Shown piece after piece: positions 1-11,700 of a stretch of DNA of 64,000 nt. This DNA comes from Limnomonas spitsbergensis. Lineage: Eukaryota > Chlorophyta > Chlorophyceae > Chlamydomonadales. A model generated the notes under the pieces. It ran no database searches. It was not told the DNA's origin and saw only the letters and a list, made by a program, of their open reading frames with translations. The position numbers and the translations under genes were made by a program. The stretch covers positions 682,001 to 746,000 of the forward strand of contig JAYJMM010000029.1 in assembly GCA_037349105.1 (NCBI GenBank), in the 5' to 3' direction. Within the stretch, counting starts at the first letter, position 1. Each line of letters opens with the position of its first letter.

Positions 1-2597
1 AGCTACAGCATTGGAGGATGCTAGATGAGATGCAGAGACATGTCTGACAAATGGTATACATCTTGACATTTTTTTATCTAGAGACTTGGTACCGGTAATT
101 ATCTAATGATGCTTGAAGTACCTAAGGTACCCAGTTTGTATAATAACTGAATGACCTGACGTTTGCAACACAACAGTTGCAACAATGATAGGCAAAGGCT
201 TGCAACAAAATGGTGGCATGTAAGGCGGAAGTTGGTCGATCTAGGTTCTAGAAGATAAGGACATTTAGCACGCTGCGCCAGGTATGCACTACGGAGGTCA
301 GCAGAAATCTGAAATGGCTACGTAAGGTAAAGCTCAGCAATCCTACCGGACAGATGAAAGGGAAATACACGAATTATATAGGTACCGGTACTGCCGGTTT
401 CATATTTGTGCTACTGGTATGGCCGGTTTCCTTTATCATATGTATGGTACTGGTGCGTCTCTGGTACCGGTAATAGATTGCATAAGAAATTGGACGTCAT
501 ATTTGTCTTTAACATGACCCGATGCTACATGCCATGTGTCAATAACGTTTCACCTCTGGGCCCGCTCAAAGCTCGGCCGTGTGGGCGCCTAACTAAGGAG
601 TTGGGAGAAAAGATGGAAAGAAACACAAGGAGGCAGGACAAAAGAAAGGAGGGGGGAAATGGGAAATAAAGTGAAGGAGCAAAACAAAAGGCTGGGAAAA
701 ATAAAATACAAAGGAAGTTCACCTGTGTTGATTGATGATCGACAAAGCCATTCTAGTGCCTCAGTGGCCCAAGCAACTGAGCTGGCTGCACCAGGCTTTC
801 CTGAATGTAGACTGAAGTACATGTGTGCAGCTGGAACATGCTGAAATAAACAGTGCTGGGTGATCCAGGCAGTTGAGAAGTTTCCACCATTACTGGGGGG
901 TTCAGTTCAGACAAACAGTTTAATTGTCTGCAGGCAGGCAGACATCTCAGGCTTGGGGACACCAGCAGTCAATGTTCCTGGAGGGACCTCCTTGTCACAT
1001 GATAATTTGATGACCGTGTCAATCTAGTAGACCATCCCAAAAAGAATCCAGTACGACACATTATCGATCATCCCTTGGTAGTGGGGAGCAACCCACCACC
1101 CACCTCACCCCACACACAGTACCAAGTGACGGGAAGGTCGCTTTTGATCGAATGCCTCTGACACACAACATCCTACCTACAGCTTATTGGCTGATTATTA
1201 AGCCCCTCACGGACAATGACGGGACACCTCTGGGCCCTGCCCCCCAAAGTCTCAGCCGCGTTTAAAAGCCTGGTGGTAACCAGAGGCCCTGTAGGTGAGC
1301 ATAATATTGGAACCTGATTTATGGAAGTGCGCACCATATCACCTTTGGCAAGCAACGAGGCAGCCACCACCGGGCCGATGGAGACCAAACCTGGACGGGC
1401 CCAGGTGGCAGGGCAGGGCGTACTGCCCCCGCCTGGCCCCCCGGCGGTAGGCCATGATGTAGCTGACTTTTAGATGAAGCACCCCAACATGGGCTGTGCC
1501 AAGTACCACCCTGGTACCAAACTACCGGTGTCAAATAACGTCTAGTTCGCAACGACCAGTTTGCCGTAGACAGCATGCCGTCAGAGAGAACGCTTGTGAA
1601 GTGGCCACTCATGTCACAAGATACCTAACGCCTAACTGGCGTGGCAGTACGGGTGGCACTGGCCACACAAGCTCCTGGCCTGTATGCCCTGGAAAGAAAA
1701 TGAAACCGCAACCATAAGAAAAGGCGGTGAAGCTGGTAGACATACATGTTTTCAGTAATGGGTGAGTGCGCACCTGACCACTAAGGTAAGCTGCAGGGCA
1801 GCCACCACTGGGCCGATGGAGGGTCAAACCCTGACAGGCCGGCGGCCAACGGCCAAAAGATCAAGGCATAATGCTGTCGGCTGTGCGCATGAGACACGCT
1901 ACCCTTCACCTTGCAGAGCGTGTTTGACCGGGGGAGGAATTGAAAAACAAGGGGGCTGCCATTGCCGCCAACTGGGCGGCCAGGGGGCCACCACTGGGCC
2001 CATAGGGTCAAGACAATGATCGACCTTTGGATGGTGGCCCAAGCAAGATGATTTTCTTTTAGACTTTACCCTGGCATTAAGAAAGAATGTGGCTGTCAAT
2101 TGGCTGACATCCATGATCAATGTCAAGCCAGTTATGTGTGCCGCATGTACCGGTACCCACATGCGGTCCAGAGCAGCTGACCAAAGCTCAGCGTTGGTGT
2201 CCACAGGAAAAAATTGAATCAAGATCTCATGAGGGTTTGCATTTATGAAATACCACTGGGCTTTTTTCGAAGTTGCTGGAAGGATAACACTATAACAGGG
2301 CTTGTGGGTACCGCATCATGGCAGCATGGAAACTGCATCCGCCCAACGGATGACCTGGATAATGGTCAGAACCTGCCTACCGGTACCTAAATTGTGATAA
2401 ATATGTATCAGTGGTCCAATATAGCAGGTGCAGATCCCCTGGTGCAGATGCAGGTCGTGAGTGGGTAGCTGAGTGGCCCCAGCCCTGGGCTTCGGAGTGT
2501 GGAGGATGAGCGGTCGTAAGATGACGCATAGTGTCCCAGCTGCACCGCCCCTAGGCGACTTCTTACTTACTTAAATCATTATCCTCTGGCCATTAAG
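1..2597. other. Intergenic, repeat-rich, no gene seen
   Basis: No coding exon with convincing splice sites or family resemblance was found. The stretch 80-480 holds several short GGTACCGGTA-type palindromic words. Degenerate copies of the interspersed MITE-like element lie at about 720-850, 1322-1485, 1765-1850 and 1970-2050; the one at 1322-1485 is in inverse orientation. A second repeat family (545-605) matches 39045-39105. Confidence 0.6.
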
Positions 2598-3559
2598 ATG
2601 GCTCACGCCATGCGTCATCAGACTGCCATGAACGTGGCCTCACCCTCGCGAAGCAGTGTGCATTTCCTACTACGGCAGCCTCGTCCTGGAAGATGCTCTG
2701 TGACAAGGACAAAACCTATTGTAGCTTCGTTTAATTCTCCCAGGAGCAGTATAGATCCGCTGTCGAGCAGAACCGTTTACGAACCAGGCCACCTCCTTAC
2801 GATAAACTCGCCGGAAAAGCTTCAAGAGTTCCACGACAACTACCCTGGAAAGCTGGTGATTCTTATGTGCAAGTCCTCGCACTGCAAGTGAGTGCCCGCC
2901 AATCCATACCGTTAGGAGGTAGCGTTTAACGTTGGGATGTTTTTTTGCAGGCCTTGCAAGGCGTTCATGACGACTTACCATGCCCAAGCCGCTCGGTTTC
3001 CAGATTACGTGCTCCTTGATATCATCGGTGATGAGAGCCCAGCCACAAGAAAGATGATGATGGACAGAAAGGTGGGAGTGTATGACCTATATCCATAGGA
3101 GTGCCCTGATGATCCATAGTCATGGGTTCCTGTAATTCATAATTGTCCATGTTCAAAATGTCCCTGGCAGTCCCATTCATGCTGCACGCGTCCAGAGTCA
3201 GTGGTGCACCTGGCTATCATGCTGTGTTGTATGTTCATACACACGTCTAATGCACAGCTAGTTTCATGCAAGCTAATTTCAAAGCCCTCCCCATGCAGGA
3301 ATACTATCACATTCACTGCATCATGGCCAGCCTGCACTGTGTCAAATCATGATGCTGATTTGATTACTTCCATTGCTGTGCGCAGGTCAAGGCAACACCC
3401 ACCTTCCTCCTGTACCGGGACGGCGTACTGGTGGAGACGGTCTCAGGGACGGCCAAGGGTAGACTACTGAAAGCACTCCTAGCGCAGCTTAAAGACGGGG
3501 AAAGAGGGAGAGAGTGGGATGATGAAGACGAGGATGAAGACGAGAATGAGAACGAGTAG
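2598..3559 (+). CDS. Thioredoxin-like protein, probably plastid-targeted
   Basis: Three exons: 2598-2887, 2951-3071 and 3386-3559, with GTGAGT and GTGGGA donors and matching phases, giving 194 residues. The first ~60 residues are rich in Ser, Arg and Pro with few acids, as in a plastid transit peptide (inference). The thioredoxin fold follows. The active-site region reads CKSSHCKPCKAF, so the redox motif is C-K-P-C preceded by His instead of the usual W-C-G-P-C; the CxxC is split by intron 1. Exon 3 carries the conserved cis-proline motif ATPTFLLYRDG. The C-terminus is an unusual acidic tail of Asp/Glu/Asn after the last helix. Likely role: disulfide exchange in the plastid stroma; the partner is unknown. 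The subgroup was not identified; it is atypical relative to classic f/m/x/y thioredoxins. Start chosen as the first ATG of the open frame. Confidence 0.85.
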
Positions 3560-4659
3560 TGAGAGCCCTTTCTTTCTTCAGTTGGGTGCAGTTGTGGTTT
3601 GCTCCGTTCTGTTTGTGTCAGAGCCACTTGCTGGAGACCCTGGTCTTCGGCTTGGTCTTGTGCAGGATGCTTATTATTGAACCAGGTGCATTGCCATGTG
3701 GTGTGCACTTTGCACTTTTTACATCCATAAGCATGTCCCATATGCGGAAACTGGAGTGATGACCTTGGGATCCATCTCGAGCATGCTCACAGTCATATGC
3801 CTACGACATTTTGAAAAGTGATATTTACTGGAACTGGCAATTTGGAAAGCCATCATAAATTTAGGAAGAGACAAGAACATGTACCGGATACCTCAACGAC
3901 TGGCAACTTTTATGTAAATTTCGTTGTATATCTTTATGATATGGCCAATTTGACGTGAATTGAACCCCTCTTAAGAATTGAACCCCTCTGATGAATGAAC
4001 CCTTCCTGCGGCCACGCCCAGCCCCAGAGGTCATAGCCGACGTATCTTAATTGCCATGTCGACTGTGCTGTCATCTGAACGAATCACAATCCATGTCATG
4101 ACTGGTGGCCAAGCTCATCGTTTGCAGGCGCCTGGCCCGTGCATCAAATCGCGTACCCTTATTGAGTGGCCGACCATGGGGGAGTTCACTCTGTACGGAT
4201 GCCCAATGCGCGCAAATTTATGTCAATCCTGCAAGCGAACCTGAGCACGCCTTTGATTTCTGAGAACAATTTAATCCAGCGGAGCATAAGATTTGGTGCA
4301 TGGGACAGGTGCCCCACAAAGTATTACAAGCACACCAAGAAACCAAAACATAAAAATGGGCTCCCTATACTCTCCCCACCAGCCAACAAGCAAGGTGAGG
4401 CCAAGATACCGGTATGCACTCAAAAGCGGTGAAATACCCAGAGTGGCGAGGGGCAATATACTTTCTTGCACGATTATACTAACAAAAAGCCCTTCCAAAT
4501 GTCTGGTGCGTCCCAGTGGTGGCCGCTTAGCCGCCTGTTTAAGTTAGTTTGATGCGCATGAAGTCAGCCCGAACAGTACGGCATGCTGGGGCTGACCCAA
4601 CACTGCCTGCCTAACATCACCCAGGTGATGCTTTTTGCACTTCATGTACGATCCATCTA

Positions 4660-4765
4660 CATCACTGGGCTTTGGTTGCTGTCCTAGCGCATTTAGAGCC
4701 TGTTTACGAGCACATGTCTCATGCATCAAATGCAATGCTCTGCTGGACTGTAGAACGTAGCAAAA
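4660..4765 (+). mobile_element. LINE 3'-flank fragment (truncated copy)
   Basis: About 95 bp here align by eye with 62970-63070, downstream of the intact reverse-transcriptase ORF. Shared words include CTGTCCTAG, GGGCACATGT versus GAGCACATGT, CATGCATCAA and TGGACTGTA. This suggests a severely 5'-truncated copy of the same element, as LINEs commonly leave. An unrelated repeat carried by both loci is the alternative. Confidence 0.5.
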
Positions 4766-5550
4766 ACTAAACATCACCGCCTGCGGCCGTGGGCACCCAA
4801 TGCAGCAAGTGATGCTGGCTGCAGGCCGTTAAAGGTATCATCCACACGTCTCGGTGGTGGCCGCCCAGCGGCCTGTCGAAGGTAGTCTGGAGCCCATGGA
4901 GTCAGCCCGGGCAGTACGGCAGGCTGGGGCTGACCCAACCCTGCCTGCCTAAGATCATGTAGTGTTCATCACATAGGGGCCCTGCTCAAAAAGCTCTGCC
5001 GCGTCTCGGCTAACATCATCTAGGGTACACCAAAGAGTGCAAGTGTGCCAGCTCCTCCCTCCAAGCTTGCTGCCACTGTTCAGCATCCCCGGGAAGGAGA
5101 ACGACCTGGTGTGAACCAAATGGTGTGGGATCACACTATGGGTGCCAAATGGAGTGAGGACAAGATGGGCAGCAAATGGAGGGGGGATATGACGTGTTTT
5201 ATGTTCACAACATCCAGCTTCAACGCTGCTGCCCTCATGGTCAGGCTTGCTGGACCAGGCCACTTAGGCCACAAGCCGTAATGTGTCTGAGTTGTAACTG
5301 AAGCACGCAATTTATTTCAGAGACGACATTAGATCTGCCAAGTTGTGAGAAGTGAAGAACATCAGATGGCCTTGCCACACAAAAACGGGCTATGTTAGGC
5401 CGTGTCATGAGATGTTATTTTCTCCGCCATGCTCCTCACCCTCATTCACAATCCCAGGCATGTTTGCGAACCCGCCACATGGCAGGTTACTGCAGGCTAG
5501 GCCGAGGCGCGGCTTTAAACACCCGTCCATCTCCAGCATCATGTTGTATT

Positions 5551-5636
5551 CATCTCCAGCATCATCTTGTATTCATTTACAATCCATTGCATATGATCAA
5601 TGGATTGTAAATGAATACAAGATGATGCTGGAGATG
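5551..5636. repeat. Perfect 39-bp inverted repeat (snap-back hairpin)
   Basis: The left arm (5551-5589) is the exact reverse complement of the right arm (5598-5636), with an 8-base loop CATATGAT. A partial third copy of the outer arm lies just to the left (about 5528-5550). A transcript from either strand would fold into a long perfect stem. Confidence 0.9.
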
Positions 5637-6364
5637 AAAGCACCCTAGTCACCGGTGATCGTTGGCCGACGCGAGGAGCCGCACCTAGCACCTACCCCTA
5701 CTCTTCATATCCTGATTTAGTAATTTCCAATCCACTGCATATGATAAAACTTACCTTATGCGGGGTCACTGCTGGCCGAATCGAGGGGCCGCCTCCAACA
5801 CCTGCCTCTCCCCAGCTGCTCGGCTGCTGCTTCAATTTTGGTGCTGCCCTCATCTTTCCGATAACCATCACGTAATCCCCCTCAACAACCTAGACAAGGA
5901 TATGAAAATAAGGTCAAGAAGAGGACGAGGGTCATGTCAGGATGAGGATGAAATCAGGAAGATAATGAGAATTATGGGTGCTTCAGATACAATTCTACAT
6001 TACGGTCTACGATTGTGGGAGCCTGGTACAGCAAGCTCTACTGCTCAGGCCACCGACCATAGATCGGTCAGGACATGGTTCCCATCGGCGAGTTGGTGGC
6101 CACCCGGCCGTCCATAGAAGGTAGCATGGCCCGTACTGTAATCAGCTTTGTTCATTTCTTATTTTTGAGCCACGGATGATGTTCATGATGATAGCTTTGA
6201 AACCAAGACTGTTCACAAAGATATCCATGATGAACATCAAAAGTTCAAGCCCATATCTAGGTACACTTGGTCCAGGCGGTAGTGGCCACATTGTTTCTGA
6301 CATACGATACCTGGAGTAAGTCATGAGCTTATTAACAGCATTTTCCATCGGACCTTATTCTCAC

Positions 6365-8129
6365 CTTCCATTTTTCGCTGCTGCCCTGCATGACGTCGAT
6401 TGTCGGAGGAGTGCTTTGCGGCTCCGTGTTGGAGCTGGCAGAGCCAGTGCCGTCATCAGGAGCAAGAGAAAAGGCTGCAGACGGGTGGACTGGGCGCCTG
6501 ACGTAGCCCTGCGCAAAGCATGGACGCACATCGCAGTTCCCTCAATGCAATGAAGAAGCTTGCAACGGTGTTATCATTGCTGTGGTATCAACGCAGTGTA
6601 CAAGTATAGAGGTGTCAACAAAGCTGTGGGCAGCAGCCGGCATGTTTGGCCGTAGCCGGCAAGCCTGTATAGCTATAGCTCCTGTCCTAGCTCTATGTGA
6701 GCTGTAGCCTGCAGGTATACACGGCCGCTATAGCTGTAGTCTGCAGGTATAGCTCCAGTCGATCTAGCAAGCATATGAAACCACAACCTGACGAGCATCA
6801 GCACGGAACACATTTCCTGTGGGGCACCAGAACGAATGCTCCTGTGCTGCAACAGCCACACATGCAGACCTTACAAGCATCGCCAGATAGCAATGTTCAT
6901 TTCATCTATGCTACAACCCGGCCTACGGCACTAAGCCCTGCTGGCCTACAGCCTGCAACCAGGAAATGCTTGTGGCATTTGGAAATAATTTTGGTGACCA
7001 GAAGTAGCGAGCTATTGATGAAGAGCTCGGCGCAGGCGTCGAAATTTTCTCGATCTTAATTGATTTCGTCGTTTTTTGTTACCGTGCAACCAAACCTCGA
7101 ATTTTGTTGCTACCACTTTGGTTATGACTCGTAACCAGCACCCACTTGTGACCACTTGTAACCAGCAAAAATCCCTGCCTGCAACCCGGCCTACGGCTTG
7201 GTGCAGCAAGCCCTGTTGCTAGGGCACCGGCTACGAGCCGGTCAAGGTTTAACCCAGTCGGTCCAGTGGTGGCCACCCAGCAGCCCCACTACAGTGGTCT
7301 GGAGCGCAATATTATAATTCACAAACTCTGATTGATATGTCAGAATTTCTGTGCTGGACATATTTCCCTATATTTCTGTTTTCAATAACATAAGCTGACG
7401 GCATAAATAACAAATGCTGATGGCAACCCTGCCTTGCCATTTTACTAAGAATCCGTTACGATGTTTTTTGCAGCCCTGCCATGTGCAGCATCTTCCGGAA
7501 ATGACCTGATAGTATGGGGCATAACATGGGCCTTTCAATCTTTCATGTGCACTTTGCAACGGAAATTTCTGCAGGAGGGATGCTTGAGATGGCTACAAAA
7601 AGAAACAATCATTTCAAAACGGATGGCGCCATTAAAACAAATGCTCTCCCCAACACGGCACTATAATAATGAGTGGCTGAGCTCAACTCAGTGAGCAGGT
7701 TGACGCTATGGGCCAAAATAAAACCAACTAGGAAGTGCAAAATGATGCAATGTTTCAAATATGTGACGTCTTGACACCAAATCACCAAATCATGCATTCA
7801 CAAAGCTTTCAAAAAAGAAGGTGGATCCCTGGTCTGTAGCAGGGGTCCGCATTGTTACCCTCTAGGGCTGCCATGTGGCCCTGTTCCAGGATACAGTGGC
7901 TCGTTCCACAGCTGAGGATTTTCAGTGCATGTTCAATCATCCCGCCCCGCCCAATCCTCACCTGCAACCAGACGCGCTCAACCAGAATTCCGCTTTGTAA
8001 TCTAAACGTTCTGTGATTCTTGGCTTCGGACGCTGGCGCTGTGTCTACGTTATGCCCTACAACGATGGTGGCACATGCCTGGATCGACAATTTTACTGCA
8101 CATTGAGGCACTTGCTCTGACGATGACAT
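6365..8129 (-). CDS. Probable RMI2-like OB-fold protein (partial model)
   Basis: Two exons are supported. Exon 1 (8129-7962) begins MSSSEQVPQ and ends ILVERVWLQ at a GTGAGG donor. A second exon (6508-6365) follows a GCAG acceptor, begins GYVRRP, contains LAPDDGTGS and ends at a GTGAGA donor. Both junctions are phase 0, and the join yields VWLQG followed by DDGTG. That spacing recalls RMI2, the small OB-fold subunit of the RecQ-Top3-RMI complex that dissolves recombination intermediates (family knowledge, from memory). An in-frame ATG also exists at 8192. The 3' end is unresolved: the expected G-x-Y-V strand and C-terminal helix were not located with confidence. One candidate terminal exon lies at about 6240-6320. 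A possible extra exon near 7500-7568 is phase-compatible but would break the VWLQG join. Confidence 0.42.
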
Positions 8130-8760
8130 GCTTATGAAGAATAGCGTCGAAATCCAGAAGCGGAGGAAGCCCAGCCCCACGTCCCCCAACACGGGAAGTC
8201 AGTGTTCCATGTCAATTAGTGTGAAGCAAGTTGCTTCGCTGGCTTCAAGGAACTATTTGTGACTGCCTTCAAGAAATTGCCTCGGTCCGGCCTCCATTCT
8301 ATCTAACTGACATAAAACGCATATACATAGCGTGTCAAGATACGCTAGCCCTGACGCACACGCTTGGCGAGAAGGTCGCTTTGCCCATAGAGGTTTTGCC
8401 CACCCAGATTTCCTCCACGATGCCCCCCCGCGACAGCTGGAAGTGTGGCCGCGGTGGCCACCGTGACCTGGGCTCGCTGCCCCCTCTCCCACCCAGCTCG
8501 TGTCAGCCGAAACATACATTTCCCGACCCGTTGTTACGCACGCATACCGCCATTTGTCGAAAACCTGAACCTTGACGCGCCGTAGATGACATCCCACCCA
8601 GCTCACCCAGCTCAGTGACCGTGTCCCCAAGTTCATCCTGTGAGACATCTGTTATTACGTAGGCAGCATCCATACCGAGGCACAAGGCAGACTTGTAATC
8701 AATTAGGATTTATAATCTTCATAGTACGATCCCCACTCGTGCTCAGAGACTCTTGGTCAT
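8130..8760. other. Intergenic between divergent genes
   Basis: This stretch separates the start of the tentative minus-strand gene from the start of the kinase gene, so both promoters should lie here. No TATA box or other regulatory motif could be assigned by eye, and no repeat was recognised. Confidence 0.4.
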
Positions 8761-11700
8761 ATGGGGGCTTGTTTCTCTGCCGAGTCCAAGTCAGCAGCAA
8801 GCAAATACCGCGCTGAAAATGGAGGGATTTTCGATGATGCATCGAGCGCTGAAAGAGCGCTCAAGGACCCAAGAAACGCGCAGGGTGTCATCACAGTGGC
8901 AACCTCAACGGAACTCGTTGACAGGGGGTCCATACATCAGGAATCTTCACAGCAGATAGTACTGACCTCATCAGCCAAGCCGGGGACAGCCAATTCAGAG
9001 CATGACTCTTGCTCCAAACCAAGGCGACAGCAAAGCGACCAGCTCGCGATACGTTCCCCGCATCAAGGAAGTTTCACAATGCTGGCATCTCCAATTACTT
9101 ACCTCACCTCTCTGATCAGTAAAGACGCACCCGTTGCTGGGCGCGGCCGCGCTCGCCGGGCATCACTCCCCGAGGGCCTTAAAGCTGAGCTGGCTGCTAT
9201 AGCCGACCAGTCTGGCCAGCTGAGCCTAACGTACAGCATGCACCTGTCGCAAAACTCGGTGGCATCTGTCCGGTCTGATGCAAAAGGTGACCGGTCACAA
9301 GTCAACATCCCTCAACATGCTGCAACCCCGCTGCCCCCATGCACCTCTTGCGGCCATGCAGGACCTGGCCTCTGGATCCATTCCATGTCAGTGATGTAGT
9401 TGCATTGGTATAGCATGGACATCAGGATTGAAGTCAGTACCCACCAGAGTAGCAGACCACCTTAAAAGGGCTGCTGGAGTGCTGTACGGCCACTACAGGG
9501 CCATTGGGGAACAAGCCTTGACCTGCCTATGGCTGTTGGCCCAAGCAACAGGGCATGCTGTTCCTAGACCTGCAGGCCGTAGACTGGGTTTTAGCAGAAG
9601 TGTAGCTGAAGCGATCGATATTCAGCACCGATGAAGATGCTGTACTTCAGCTCATCAGTTGGCAACCTGGTGGCCGTTTACCTCCACACTTTGGTAGGAG
9701 GCATTGTTTATTTTTGCGCGCTTCAGCTACAATTCAGCTACATATCGGCCTGCAGCCGAAGATGCCTGGTTTAGCAACCCCTCAAATGCAGGCCAGCAGT
9801 GGTAGGCCTGTTTATGTTTGCCCAGTCGTGGCCACTCTGTGGCCCCCCTGAGTAGTCAGGTGCACACTAGAACAGACATTGGTGGAAATCTTTACTGGGC
9901 TGGTTTTTTTAGTTGAGAATGCCCCCATACTGTCGCTTAAGGGCTGGGTTGTTTGTTGAGATTGCCCTCAAACTGCTGCTGAAGGGCAGGTGACGCTCAC
10001 CTAATCAGTGCCAGGGTGAAAGTCATCACAGCGCCTCACTTGCCATCTATGCCTGAAGAAACTCCTACCATAGCAAGGGCTGCACGCCAAGAAGGAAGTC
10101 TGGGCCAAGGGCGCGTACGCCTGCACCATCCCTGACCACATGCCCCAGAGCTGTTGCCCTGTCTTTACCCTGCTCCTTCCTCAAATCCCTGAACCTCTTA
10201 CCTTCAACATCTAGCCCTTCTCTTACCCCAGAACCTCTTACCTTCAAACGCTTTCCCCTGATGAACCTCTTGCCCCAAACCTCTTGCCATAGAACCTTGT
10301 GCCTTCAACCTCTTGCCCTGCTCTTGCCCCTGAACCTCTATCCCAAACTTCTTGCCTTCATCCTCTTGCCCCTCTTGCCCCAGAACCTCGTGCCTTCCAC
10401 CTGTTACCCGCCTTCCTCCCAACCTCTTGGCTCAAACCTGTTGCCTCCCCCTGCACCTCTTGCCCTGTGACGCCAGGAGCTGTGATTGTCTACGAGCCTG
10501 GCCTAGAGGACGAGGAGGGGCCGGTAAAGCTGACACGACTGATAGGCAAGGGCGGCTGCGGACGCGTCTACACGGGCGAGTGGAACGGCGAGGTGGTGGC
10601 CGTGAAGGTGGCGGTGGGATACGCGCCTGAAGGTGGGACCTGGCCCATGTGTGTGTGCTCCTGAGGCTGGAACAAACGGTATGCTACTTGATGCTGTCTC
10701 TGAACCGCTGCGTGGAACCTTTCTGGCACTACCCCCAAATGAGTAAATGACGGCCTGTCCGTTGCTAAAAATGAAATGGCTGTTTAGAAACGCCTCACGG
10801 CTGTCCCTCTTCTGTTATTTGCAGGAGAAGACCCCGACGAGGAGCTCATTGCGGCTCTGGAGCTCAAGAGGGAGCGCATGACTCAGCTGGAGGCGGTGCT
10901 GATGTCAAAGCTGACAGTAAGTGATGCGAGGAGATCTAGTGATGGGAGGAGATCTGGTGGTGGCCACTTATGGTAGGAGATCTGGTAATGGCCTCAAATG
11001 GGAGGAGATCTACCGGGTAGTCATGGGATTTGATCTGCTCATGTTTTTGTCACCGTGATATGACTAGAAAGCCGTGTCACCCATGTTGTGATGCCAGAGT
11101 GGATCAGAGTGAGGCGGAGCTGCTGCTTTGCCTCATCAGACGTCTGGGGAAACTGTGCTGCTGTGCTCCCTCTGGTCCTGGGGCGCCTGGGCCTCAAGGA
11201 TCCTGAAGGCGCCTCACGATGATGCATAAGTCTGCCCACTACCTTGAGTCTCAGCAGTGGAGGAAAATTCTAGTGTTGAAGGTTGAACCCTGGACCCTGA
11301 ACCCTGCCTTCCTTCTGCCTGATAGCCAGGATTGAAGTCGTGTAGGCTTCGTGTGATACCCGCTCTCGCCTCATGCCACGTGCTCCCTATGTCTCTGCTT
11401 AGCACCCCAATATCATACGCACCCATCGCACCCTCTCTTGCGCCCTGTGTCTCTGCTCAGCACCCCAATATCGTACGCACCCATCGCATCCTCTCTTGTG
11501 CACCGGGTCTGGCTGCGGCCGCTGGGCCGGATGATGTGGAGGCCATGGATAAGATCCGGGAGGAGGGCTACACGGATGCGGAGCACATCCCGTCCACGTA
11601 TCGTTGGTGAGCTTTGGGTGCAGGGTTAAGACTGAACCCTGGACGGACAACGGGGGAGCCATGGACAACCTTTGAGAATTGGACTTTGTGGATGTTAGAC

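Larger units (their letters stand above)
3560..6364. other. Intergenic, repeat remnants and hairpin
   Basis: No supportable gene. The region holds a fragment resembling the 3' flank of the LINE near 62.9-63.1 kb (4660-4765), two related repeat blocks at 4500-4620 and 4850-4960 sharing a motif beginning GTCAGCCCG, a perfect inverted repeat at 5551-5636, and a MITE-like fragment at 6030-6125. Confidence 0.55.

Noticed and set aside
4955..5263. Minus-strand frame ending LFEQGPYVMNTT as a last exon of the RMI2-like gene
   Set aside because: The GPYVM word is suggestive, but it overlaps dispersed repeats and lacks the expected C-terminal helix.
7012..7276. Minus-strand frame with WLQVVTSGCWLRV
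   Set aside because: Comes from short GTAACCAGCA-type repeats next to a MITE-like copy.
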